Source: Lineus longissimus (Eukaryota; Nemertea; Pilidiophora; Heteronemertea; Lineidae). From it: a stretch of DNA of 64,000 nt. The translations under genes and the position numbers were made by a program. The DNA lies in the NCBI RefSeq assembly GCF_910592395.1, contig NC_088318.1:16988349-17052348 (forward strand). The letters run 5' to 3'. The notes beneath the pieces are model-generated. The model ran no database searches. It was not told the origin of the DNA and saw nothing but the letters and a program-made list of their open reading frames with translations. This document shows positions 52,578-64,000 of the stretch, piece by piece. Position 1 is the stretch's first letter. Each line of letters opens with the position of its first letter.

Positions 52578-53010
52578 TGATTTTATATTGTGTCGATAAT
52601 CTGTGTTAAGCTGGCCGTCCAATTATGTCACGTGGTGACCTGGGCAAGTCTCTGAGATAATCGTTGGCCTAATGACACAACGAGGTATGCCATTAAAACC
52701 ATTCCAAACCTAGATCACTGGAGAGAAGAGTCGCTTACTTGTCTTTTTTGTATCGAAATCGCATCCTTGATTGGGTCCACAGCTGTTCACGGTCGAGTAA
52801 ACTGGGTTGAGCACCGCGCAAGCGTACTCGCCCCTATCGCCACGTTTGAATGGGTGGACTATCGAGTGTCGCTGAATACAAAAGCCACTTCATCTGTGTA
52901 CACCACATGGCGAACGAATAAAACTGTGGTGCTTGCACTCTGAATAGTTAGTGTGTAGAAAGGGAGCGAAGTGGTAACACGGAGTATACTTGTTGGATTA
53001 ATTAGCCAAA

Positions 53011-55954
53011 ATGATGGGACCATCGTATTTAGTGGTCCTCTTCCAAGCTACTGGAGGAAAGAGTGGTGAGGACTTAGGTAGTGATGAGGAACAAATATGT
53101 TTATTTGTTTACTTGCTTTACGATGTCACTAATAATAAGGTAAGTTTTCCCTTGATTTCCATCAACAGACTTCTTGTTTGTTATCACTCATTTCTTTCCA
53201 AAGATCAGATCATTCTATATACACATCATGCCTTACAAAGCTTCTGTCGTCATCAATCTTCGCATCCTACATGTCTTAAACTTATTATCACCATTTTTCA
53301 CTGAGCAAGCGATCAAACTCCTTTCGAAAAGATCATATGCCAATCAACTTAACCAGCTACTTTCAAATATCACATTCTGTGGGTTATATATTCGACCTTA
53401 CATATGTTTTATCAAAATTGCCCCTTATGGCTTTTCTTTAGATTCATCTTCCAATTTCAGTGCTTTAACCTTGTTTCTTTTACCAATAGTCAAATAACAT
53501 TGACCATTGCTGAACATTGATCTCACTCTTTGCCCGTAACTACATGTATTCCAATGTACTCAAAACTGGACATACACAACCGGACGTACACTTTGCGATC
53601 TTCTTATCTTATTGTCACTAAGCAAAAGGACACTTCAGTGCCTTACCTATGCCACAATCATATAACATTATCAACGTATTCAACAGGTATTTAGCTTTTG
53701 AAACGAATTTGAACCATATGGAGAACGCGGTTTCATCCTTTCCAAAAGACAACGTTTCATTTTCATGACTTCTCAGTGAAATCTTCACAAATAAATTAAT
53801 TTGATTCGATGATTTTTAGAATACATGTACCTCTTTATGGCTTTAATTAGTCAACTGCAGTACACAAAACATGAAAAATGAAGCACGTACGTGTATTTTT
53901 TTCATTTGTGATGTACCATTCCACGTGGACATACATACCATATGGAACAGAATCGAATGCAGTCGTACATTTACCAATAAGGAATCAAAAGCAACATACA
54001 AACCACTTGTTGCTGCTGAGATTACATGACTGTATACCCTTTAAGTTTTGGTGTACTGTGGCCGGAGACAGAAACTGTTGAACTTGATTTTGAATAAGAT
54101 CCATCGTGTTGTCCCTTTTAAGCATTGCCGTTGTCATATTGCCCCACTTTGCCCCTGCAATAATCCTAACATTGGGTTTGTTTTGGTTAGGACAGTAGGC
54201 CTGAAAAAACTTGTCTTAGTGCCTAGCACTATATTTTTATAAGGAATCAAGGCTTTTCAAGTTTGAGGTTATACAGTAGGGCATTCCATATCAACACAGA
54301 CCTCTACTATTAATGGGTCCTCAGTTTCGTCTCAAAATAAACATTCCACATGACTGACTTGGGAGGGACACACATTGTAAGGTCTCCCTATTCAGAAACT
54401 GTGTGATACCTTTGGCTGTGCATGGGGCGAGAGCTGAGCCAGGGCAGGTCACCCGGGTCGATAATCTTTGACACAATGCTCATTCGGGTTGGTTATTGTT
54501 AAATCTGAACCATGTTTCGGGAGAATAGCAAAGTATAAACTATTGACTATTCGCTGTTTCATTTTCTCTCTAAGTCATTTAGTAATGCTCTTGTTGAAAG
54601 GGTAACCACTTTTTCATCAGAAAACAGTCATCAGTTGCACAGTCCTGCTTTTTCCAAACACACTTGTATTGCATACAACAGAGCACTGCCGATACCAAGA
54701 TATACATTGTATAGACAATTCCACAAAATGACTTGCCCCATCGACAAAATAGAACTTAATTACACTTTATGGCATATAAATATCATGACGGATGTCATTT
54801 GCGAATTGCATGTAGAATTGGCGAATGTAAAGGTGATCGCGGCGAATACTACAGTATTACATTGTGGCTTGTTGACCCATATATCTTCTTGTTGGGATTG
54901 CACCCCGTACTCTTGATAGCAAACACGTTACTCTATCGTAATACAAACAGACGAGATAAAAGGAGGTGACGCTTTTCTCTTATGTCATTGGTCACTTTTG
55001 TTTGAGGTAGCTCAGAAGAGTGTTTGTCAAAGCGACAATAACCAAATACTCTAAAAATAAAATTTCGAACAGTGTAAAAAGCTTTTAAATTGCCCAAATA
55101 CTCAAAAGTAAAAAACTCATTTCATTTTATTGTTGATCGATCTCAATAATCAACATGCAACTTAGGCTTTGTCGTTCCAGACTGTAGGTCTTGATATCTT
55201 TGTATGTGGGTGTTTTCTCCTTGCTTATCTATCTTCCCAAGGCTAAGATATCCCTGCTTAAGCCTTTGGAGTATGATCTTTCATCGCATTATAGCTTTTA
55301 TTGCTTGACAATACGAAAATCTGTAGGTTTACTCTAAAACACGTGGTGTGAGCCCCAAGATCGCGAGGGGCCTTTGGTTAAGTCTTATGAGATTACTCCA
55401 CTGCTTAATCAGGGATTAAACGCAAAGTACGTTAGGGGACAGTGTTGAGATCTTATGTGATGCACGCAGCGGCTTTCAGGTTCATTGTTATACAAGCCTA
55501 TTGAAGTATTTTCAAAAGTTTTGAAGAAATCTCGTGAAGGACACCACTAGAGAAGCGCTGTATCCGTATAAATCACTGCAGTTAAACCCGAAATCCCACA
55601 ATATATTATGAGAATTTGGAATTAGGAATAATTTGTGGTGGGAATGTAGAGATCTACAGAATTTCTTTCTTGAAAATACATCATCATCAGTACATTGTTG
55701 GTGTTCGTGAGTTGTATCGAATATCTCTTTTATCTCAATATTTTCTCTACTTTTCTTTTCTCCAATCGAATTTCAATAAATGAAACGTCATCTCCGTCGT
55801 CTGCTTGCAGGTTGTTGCTGTCCAAACTCATTATGTCCGCCCAACAACAGACGATCTCTCCGAACCGGTGCTGACAGATGAATGTAAACTGGAGACGGGG
55901 TTGAGTGAAGAAGCAGTCAGGAATGCACAGCCTCTAGAGCACGTCTTGGACGAG
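53011..55954 (+). CDS. ESRP: Epithelial splicing regulatory protein (ESRP/fusilli), first two coding exons
   Basis: Coding exons 53011-53139 and 55811-55954, both phase 0, encode the first 91 residues. The start is ATGATGG (context GCCAAAATGATGG). The first exon, PSYLVVLFQATGGKSGEDL, with LGSDEEQICLF, matches the vertebrate ESRP1/2 N-terminus (YLVVLFGITAGATG.KLGSDE). The second, VRPTTDDLSEPVLTDECKLE, with a TGLSEEAV segment, matches the next block (VRPDQLELTEDCKEET). ESRPs are RNA-binding regulators of alternative splicing, with RRMs further downstream. This N-terminal region is an RNase H-like fold in the family. The RRM exons are not in the window; intron 2 begins at 55955 and runs off the end. 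Identification rests on remembered ESRP sequence. Confidence 0.85.
53140..55810 (+). other. ESRP intron 1
   Basis: A 2.7-kb intron with GT-AG ends (AAGGTAAGT and TTGCAGG). Open frames inside it are short and lack support. I see no other feature. Confidence 0.6.
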
Positions 55955-58900
55955 GTAGGCGTCATCATCTTCATCGTCTTAGAATTTTATGTTTCCAAAT
56001 TAAGCAGGTTTTCAGAGATTATCAACATCAGGCACATCAGTGACTATTTCCATCATGACGACAACAACAACAATCAGAACTCTTCCCTTTGAAGGAGATT
56101 GGGAGGCTATAATGTTGAATAACCTCCTCCGATTGGTCGCTTTACCGTCAGTAACTGTATTGGAAAAATGATATCTGCCTCCTCTGATTGGTTAATTGCA
56201 GTCACAGACTCGGAGATAAGATTTCGGGCTATATGATTGCACTAGGGAAACACAGCAAATGATTTGTGTCAACATTTATTAGCCCATTGCTTTGATGAGG
56301 CATCGTCTGATGCATTTATTGAAAAGCATGTCGCAAGGGACTTGAACAGACCAACATTCGCCTGCAACACATCAAAACAAAATACAGAAGAGAGTATACT
56401 ACTGCATGGTGGCGCCCGCATTTTTGTAATCACTCGACAGGGTTCCATCTCGCTAAATGCACCACCATGTTTGACCCTCTCACCATACATTTGTTTGGCT
56501 ATGTGGGTAATCATCACCCATTATATTCGGCCACACTCATTGTCCAAGGCATTAGCTTCATGGGCTATGAATCATGCATGTTAGCACATGCAAATGTACC
56601 TGTTGCCCATCATGGGTGATTTCGAAAACCCGCGGTAGGAAGTGGTGGCATGCTTCATTGGAAGTGGGACTGTCTATGGCCCCCAATGTCACAAGGCATA
56701 CAGGGCAGCATGGGAAACAGCTTAAATTGACAGTTAAGGCATTGCATTCAGGATGTAACCCAACAAAAGGTGCTTTGACATTCTCTTCTGCTTAACTTAC
56801 AACGAGAGTAAACGTGCTCAAGATTGGTTTCTTGACCCCTTTCTTAGCTGCACAAGACTGACGATGTTGGCATTTATACCATATTTTACAAGCTGTTCCC
56901 AAATGTCAACGCTGTAGTCATTCCTCTTAACGCACTTCTGATTTAATCTCGGGGTCTGAGGAATTCCATAAGCAAGTGACCCTCCTACAAAAAGAAGCGC
57001 GAAGCACGCTGAGCCGTCTTACAATCACAAGGCAGTGGGCCAAAGGACAACTACAAACAGAAGAGGACTTTTGTCCATTTAATCATTATTTATTCTATGG
57101 ATCATCCTTGGGTCAAAATGTTTTGGTTTTGGATATGAATGTTGTAGAAAAGTGTTGTGCGTAAAATTTGGAGGGGCCTTTACACTTCTCCTGGTGGGGT
57201 GTGCCATGTTTGGCCACAATGGTAATACATGAAGTCAGTATGGGGCTTCGCTTTTAATACGTTTTAGCTGACGACTGACTGTGCCAACCACTTCAGAAGA
57301 ACCTGCTTTTCCTGACTAAATAATGAAGGACTGGTCAATCTTGCAACTACATACACGAACTCAAAATTGCCTGTGTCAATGTGCCCTAGTTGCAAAATAT
57401 TTTTCACCTATTTCTAAAACAAACACAGCTAAAGTGTTTTCAATTGAAATATGGACTGCCCTTGATAAGCCATATTTACCTGCCATCAAATAAAAGTTCT
57501 AAGATTGACAAACACTTATTCTGGTACAGTAGAATGAGCACGTTACAGTTTCTTAATCAAGACCTGACAAATGTAAGTCGTCGTCCCTCTTGCTCTTGCT
57601 CTACTCTCTCTCGAAGTGTCCAGAAACCAGACCAAAGCACTTTGTACTGACCAGCAAACATGCCAAAGAGGAAAAAAAACCCCGATTATTCCCTTCGACC
57701 ATCAGCTGAAGGGGAACTTTGCGGACTTGCTCTTTTTATAGTCTTACACAGAGAAAATGGACTTCTGCGAAGGCGACTGTGTCAAAACAAAGTGTAGATC
57801 TGTGCAATGCCACCTCCATCATGAGTGCTCCAATTGCAAAAACTCTGAAAAACTTGCGCAGATTCTATAAAACCTTTTCAGTGGCCGAAGATTCCTATCC
57901 AAATTCAATATCTTTTTCTTTCTTCGCCCACTATAACCAGAGTTCCATCCCGTACATAAAAGATCTTCTTTTATAAGACTAACAAAAACACCTGATGAAC
58001 CTGATGTGATCAGAAGTTGACCTTCCATGCTCTGAATATTTGGCCTGCTAGATTGTAAGGATGTCGATGTCGTGAGTATCAATGCTTGCATGATTTAGAC
58101 CATTATAACGGCGGTCAATAGCCCAAGCAACTTCACGAATTCTAAGGCTGATAGCTCCAGTCTCTTGTCCCATTATCACGGCGATATGGCCCAGGTCGCC
58201 GCCATTTCTGAAGGTCCCATTCTCAGAAGGCAGCGTTGCGTGTTTGTCACTGTAAATAATGGAGACACCTTCATAATTTCTCTATCCTGATGAGATATGA
58301 CCAGGTTGCCATGCATGCACTTGCCTTCTTGACGTTTGCGGTCAACCTTGACCCAGTGTTATTATATTCCAAACAATATACAACAATCCATTCAAAACAC
58401 TGGATTTGATTCTGAGGTACGAGATTATCGTCTGGTCCAGTGAACATCATCGTTTGCTGCGACATCTTGATTGAAGAGATGCCAGGAGATCTCTACAAAT
58501 GACTGTGACAAAATGAAAGGAATTCGGCGGAAGATAATATCAAAAAGATTATAGGATCTTTTTCAATTTTGCCAAATCTCACGCATGCGCACTTCATATA
58601 ATATTATTCTCCCCTTACGGTTGTGAAAATTTCACCTGTGCGTGCACATCCTCGTGCTCCATTCCAAATTGCGAAGAATGTCAATAGAAAAGTCCGTCAG
58701 AAACGGCGATGAAATTGAATAATGCATTATTGGTGACAATTTCGATGAAACATCTCTCATGCGTGACTGAGTTACATCAGATAAGAAGACAACTTGATGG
58801 AAAGGCGAACTGGTTTTCATTCGCATCCATAGAAAATGAAACAATTCTGTTGACGACGGTTAAATTGAATGATGGCGTGATAAAAATTTGATGAACTTGG

Positions 58901-61900
58901 CGCAGTAACACATTGCAGTAGTCACGCTGACAGAAGCACCAAGATATAAGGTATCGAATGGTGTTCTATAGGATGCGACTGTCCTAGTGAAGGTTCTATG
59001 CAATTGCAATCAGAAGAAGCTGCCTACTTCGACTCTGATTCAAGTCGAAAAAAGGATAATAAACACTTTGACGGCATCAAAGAAGGACACAAGCAATATC
59101 ATTCCTTCTGGGATACCCTGTACCCATGGCTGTACCTGGAACATCTCTTGACTGAGAATCCCAGCATCATATAAAAGTATAAAAGTTACAAAACAATTCC
59201 TCCATCCTCCCAGTGTCATCTGACTAGACAGATTACGAATGCCTGTGACATCCGAAACATCCCAGTAACAGTGAGCCATTACTTCTTTATTGCTTTCTCC
59301 GTTTAATGTACTCTAGATTTCTCACAAATGTATAGAATATCGCAAAGGTTCCTTTCCAATGGGAAATACCATTGTAGTTTCCGGGGTCATTCATATGAAA
59401 GGATAACATGTTGATGGTATTCGCTATACCAAGTCATGAAAAACTCTGCGTTCGTGAAAAAACCTTTTGATGCGTGTTCGAGTTTATGGTAGTTTTCTTA
59501 TTGTGAGGTGGTTCCTTTGTTCGTTTGTCAACCCTGGCTTGTGTCACGGTCGACTGATTTCCTTATTATACTACATGTGGTAGAGAGGTCTGGAAGAAAA
59601 TCATATTTTAGTCGACGAGTATTCCAACTGCTAGAAAAAGTCGATGATAACTCTTCCTACAGACTAACTTCGTGGCAAAAGGCAGATGGCACAGGCCAAG
59701 TTTTGAAAATAACGACTGTGAATGTTGTTTGAAGCCTACATGTAACTTGGTTAATAAACTTGGAATCCAACGAGTGCCACCGAATATGGAGCTCGGCTTA
59801 TTCACAGAAGGAAGGACTCACTCGCCAGTCATCAACCACGATGACACGCATTTGTTTAGGTGGGCAGTGCATGTTCGCCCTGGAATACGACCTAGACAAA
59901 TTCAAAAGTTCCATAACATACGGTAACATACCGTGATAAATTATCCCCCGTCATTTCGAGTCATTTGCTTCAAGTGCACATTCATGGCGAAATAATGATG
60001 TGCAATGAAACCTTTGGTCCATGAACTAAACATTTCCACCCTGATACACAAACATTCTTTCTTTTCATAAATGACTCGCAGGAGTCGCCTCAACTCGTCT
60101 TCAAATTGTCTTTCCATTCAGAGACCTCGCCCTGGAAAGTAATTTCTTTGTTTCGGATCGGTGGAGCTGAACCACACTAATGCTTCGGAACTTTGGCTAT
60201 CTTACCCGTGAATAGCTAACGATTAACTTTGAGGTACATTCTGGGTGCCTTACAAGGTGCGCCATTGAGTTCGTACCCTGGTTCGTACCATGGGCTATTT
60301 CACCAAAACCTTATAGTGGCTGGTTGGTTTCGTATAGAGAATGTAGAATTCACAGAAGCCAATCTCGCTATAAAACCAATATTCATAGAATCGTATGTGC
60401 ACTTCTCTCAGTGTCCATATGATGTCGTCATTACAAACACCTGTCTCCTTTTCCAATTGGCTAGTTGCATCCTATGTGTGCCGATAGGCCTTGTACAGTA
60501 GGTATACACAGGAAAACGTACATGAGGTAAAGTCGATGGTAGAGTATTTGAATATTGGCGAAGACCGAGGACTGAAGAAACACACCAGATAGTACACATT
60601 TCCCGCTAACATTTATTTACGATACCACTCTGACATTAATTGGCATCTCTTTTTGTTGACGATTCATATCATCATATACGCTGAAACAAAACATGTTATC
60701 CTTTATTTGCGTTGATGTGGTGTCGACAAGGGAAGCTGACCTAGAAACAAATAACATAATTTGACAACGAGAGTAATTGGTTATTAGCGTACACAGAGTT
60801 TATGTACGTTTTACCAATGTGGAAATATGAATGCATCTCTTCAATTTCGTCGCTCTCGTGTCCAGTAAATTGCAAATTACGGCCGGAATACGGGAAATAG
60901 TCCATGAACTGATCCGTATGTCCCGACAAGTTACATATCGGGTTAATGCAACCTGTCGTGTTATAGAACTATTTTTTATACTATAGACTGCTTGTGAACT
61001 ATTGTACAACGTGCCAAGCAGGCGTCAGTATGTTGTCAGTTCAGCTTTAAAAGGACGCCACCAATATGTTTGTCAAATATCATGTACATATCGTACAATA
61101 TCGTAAAAAATATCATTATCTTGTGCGAAGTTGTCATATGTTGGTGTTCAATTCAATATGTCATTATCACCTGAAGATAAGCTTTGTTTATAATACAGTG
61201 GCGTCATGAGAAAGCGACACCCGTCGAAGCTCCATGTCCTCGCGTTAACGCGCGACTGACATGCCTTTCCCAGAAGGCAATCGCGATAGACACGATATGA
61301 AGCAATATCTTTGAACGGTTTCTACAAATACAAGGAAAGGAAGGATAAATTACCTGTGGAATGTACAGATAAAATACTTATATACACGTGGCTGTCAAAG
61401 ATTGTGCCATCTATGTGCAAATAAAACCATGGGAAATCGAATGTGGCCAGAAATCTCTATCAGCTACAGCAAATTTACCCAATGACGTTGGCAAAGGCAG
61501 ACGATTTCCGCCAATGTCGCGGTTCTCTCAAAGTTGTACTCGCTCTTTCGCCACCTGACCAAGAGCAAACAGAAATATCCCGGGTGTAATTCTCGCCCAA
61601 GGAGAGATTTGTGATTTGCTTGGCAGTGTCTATTTGTGATTGAGATAATTCCTCACCATGAATTGATAATGTCCTGGTTATATTTGAAAATGCGAAATGG
61701 CCTTCGGTTATGGAGACACTAGTATGTTGGCGGTGGTCGCGGGGTTTCAGTCATGAACTCATCAGGGATTTATAGTATTGCTTAGCTTTGATGGAACTGT
61801 TGAGTCGAGAGCCTTTGGTTACTCTAGTATGCCATTCCAGTTTTCATGGTCACTTTAAAGTTCAAGGTCATTCCTAGGTCAACCCATCGAGGCTGATCTT

Positions 61901-64000
61901 GACCCACACCGACAAGAGATGACGGGTAGTCATGAATGAACATGTCCTAGTATCTTTCTAGAACGGATGACCCAGTTGTCTATTTGGTCTTTCATAACAC
62001 CCATTTGTTCTGGTGACGTAAGATGAAAATTGCCCCAATACTCTCCAGGTTAGAATTATGTAGTTAAACACTGGATTGAAAGTTGTCATGAATGCTGATG
62101 TCAAATACGGTGCAATTTTAAACCAACACAATATACATTCATAGTCAACAGCATCATAAACATTGATATTTACAGTGTAGTTAATTGCAAGTTGTAATCA
62201 TTGTGAATTATCGTCTCCTCTCAGTATAACTGACTATCATTCGCATTGTCATACATTAGGGTCAAATATTTAGTGTTTATTCCAGGCCAATTTCTTTCCT
62301 TCTATAAACGATATTTTAATTTTAATAATTGTAATGATATGCCGACAACGCTTAGCAAATATCGGGTACTGTATTAAACTAGAGTCCGGTCCGGATAATA
62401 TAATCTCCATCCTGGCAAGGCGCGTCTATTTGATTTGGTAACCAATAACCCATGATGGACGCAGCCCCTGGGACCAGTGAAAAACGCGTCCAGATATTCC
62501 AAGGTTATGGATACCATGGTTTCGTGATGTAAGGCATAAACCATAGATCGTGCTCATGGAATCTCAGATGTGTCTCATATGATGTAGCCGGGATGACGTA
62601 AAACACAAATTGACCAGTAGTAAATAACCTAGATGAAGTCGAATGTTCTTGCCGTTATCTTGGCCCAACTGATTCCATATCGGCTTCATAGTCGACTCGG
62701 CTGAGTATGAGAAATATGGTATCCCAGCTACGAAGCTTTATGTAGGTGGGAGATGCTAACTTCGCCCTGTTAGCAGACAGGTGAATAAAATAGTTTGCTG
62801 AACTATTTTTATGTCAATGCACTTTTTGTAATCCTAGTTCCTTAGACAATCAATTAGATCTCAGAGTTGAAATTCAGATCTCGTGACACATCTTGTCATT
62901 GATTCAATCGATTGTCGTCTGCGATTCCCGTTTGTTTACATTTCCTCCTCATGTAGATTCTCTGGATTAACTTGATAACATCCGACACGGAATTACTGAT
63001 GGTACAAGCCTTGTCTCTCGAAGTTGACAGTTGTTCAATATTGTTCGTCTTCCAAACGTGCAGTATATTCTTCCCGTGTTACCACATCTGAGGAAGCTGG
63101 GCACAGCCAGTACTGCATGAGGAGTATGTGAAAAGCATAATCAACGAATGCTTTCGAGTTGAGTGCTCAGGTTTTTTTTGCGTTTGCATTTGACGGTTGC
63201 TCAAGGTTCTGAATACCAGTCTGGTAGCCAATTAGTAACATTTTTCGGTAAACTCTCGTCCACGACTTCTACTCGATAATGGTAGGCCGGTCGTTGTTGT
63301 TGTCAGTGTCGCCGTTGGACTCTTGGCGCTCAGCAGCCCCGGGCGCGAATTTTGTTTCCTGAACCTTTGGGGCACTATAGTGTACATTTGTACAGGGACT
63401 TTCAACCAATACAATCAGATTTCGATAAATGCATGACGTCAGAAGTCTTAGAAACTTAAGAGCAGTTGGTAGAACGCTCGTCGGGAATGTCAGAATACGA
63501 TGTTCGATCCAAAGGTCGCGAGTTCGAATCCGGTTGTGGACAACATTTTTTTTCTATATATTCTTGTTTCCTCACATTGCCGACAATCTCCAGCACAGTA
63601 GAATCAATTGAAAGCGTTGACAGTGAGATCAACTACCCCTGCATGTTAAGGCACGTGGTTAAGGAAGTACGAATGCAATGTAAACCAGTGTACAGCTGTA
63701 CACCGAGAAGTATTGATCTCCAAATGGTTTCATTCCCAATATCAAAATAGAATAGAATCAATCTGTTTCCCTTTTTAAAAAATATGAGAACAACTAAAGG
63801 TGAACCAAAACCAATATCAATAAAAATGTATCGATGAACAAAACAGTTCATATTCATTGGTTGTTTTGGACCTTTGTGTATCTGAAGGACTGCTCGATGA
63901 TTTCTACGTACATGTACTGCAGTGTGTTAGAATTCGAGATGGGAGTATATTTCAAATATTCTGGATACATCACAAATTGTCAGGTATGCCGCGTCGCATT
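55955..64000 (+). other. ESRP intron 2 (partial) to window end
   Basis: At least 8 kb of non-coding sequence. I searched it for the next ESRP exon and found none. A tRNA-like repeat lies at 63459-63540. Other open frames are short and look like chance. Long first introns are common in regulatory genes, so enhancers may be here, but none can be pointed to. Confidence 0.5.
63459..63540 (+). mobile_element. tRNA-derived repeat or tRNA pseudogene
   Basis: AGAGCAGTTGGTAGAACGC matches a tRNA D-arm/A box and GGTCGCGAGTTCGAATCC matches a T-arm/B box. The distance between them and poor stem pairing argue against a functional tRNA. A T-rich run follows at about 63547. Confidence 0.5.

Larger units (their letters stand above)
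50454..53010. other. Divergent intergenic region RDH / ESRP
   Basis: This 2.6-kb spacer must hold both promoters. It contains E2F-like sites near the RDH end (50730-50757) and at 52566-52577, and a GC-rich patch at about 51960-52180. The 102-codon minus-strand frame over that patch is not supported as a gene. Confidence 0.5.

Noticed and set aside
58271-58465. A 64-codon minus-strand frame in ESRP intron 2
   Set aside because: Short, no family match, and no convincing partner exons.
63459-63540. A functional tRNA gene
   Set aside because: Promoter boxes are recognisable but the stems do not pair well and the spacing is too long, so I call it a tRNA-derived repeat.
63980-64000. Possible ESRP exon starting at the very end of the window
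   Set aside because: The sequence after the CAG does not encode the expected ESRP continuation.

Overview
This is a gene-dense stretch of animal nuclear DNA. Every protein gene except POMGNT2 is split by short spliceosomal introns, nearly all GT-AG. The families present (ZC3H18, POMGNT2, VAT1, cytosolic AARS, Rab22/31, PRMT5, an RDH11-14-type dehydrogenase, ESRP/fusilli) point to a bilaterian. AT-rich non-coding DNA, tRNA-headed SINEs, small fold-back elements and a marked excess of the palindrome TACATGTA suggest a marine invertebrate, perhaps a lophotrochozoan; that last step is inference. There are no operons, CRISPR arrays, rRNA genes or convincing functional tRNA genes.

Layout: the window opens inside ZC3H18 (+, last eight coding exons, 110-3278). 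A SINE and a palindromic MITE follow. Two minus-strand genes come next: a small four-exon Sel1-repeat membrane protein (6253-7409) and intronless POMGNT2 (8997-11537). VAT1 (+, nine coding exons, 12930-20970) diverges from POMGNT2. After 5.9 kb with MITE-like elements comes complete AARS (+, 18 coding exons, 26881-35840, 966 aa). Convergent to it is a Rab22/31-like GTPase (-, seven exons, 38214-40259, 197 aa). PRMT5 (+, 16 exons, 41114-46655, 628 aa) starts 855 bp away, head to head with the Rab. Convergent to PRMT5 is a seven-exon RDH-like short-chain dehydrogenase (-, 48163-50453, 322 aa). The last gene is ESRP (+): only its first two coding exons (53011-53139 and 55811-55954) are visible, and from 55955 on the window is its second intron.

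The genes do not form one pathway. They are mostly housekeeping functions: nuclear RNA handling (ZC3H18, ESRP), protein synthesis (AARS), arginine methylation (PRMT5), vesicle traffic (Rab22/31), O-mannosyl glycan building in the ER (POMGNT2), and NAD(P)H-linked reductases (VAT1, RDH). They are arranged as divergent pairs (POMGNT2/VAT1, Rab/PRMT5, RDH/ESRP) and convergent pairs (ZC3H18/Sel1, AARS/Rab, PRMT5/RDH).

No new multi-gene system is evident. The most unusual items are a Gly/Cys/Pro-rich insert with nine cysteines in the POMGNT2 stem, a Rab with Lys in place of the usual P-loop Asp, an unassigned small Sel1 membrane protein, a GC-AG intron in ZC3H18, and several fold-back or MITE-like elements. 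All exon boundaries were read by eye from splice consensus, reading-frame continuity and remembered family sequences; no alignment or expression data were available.
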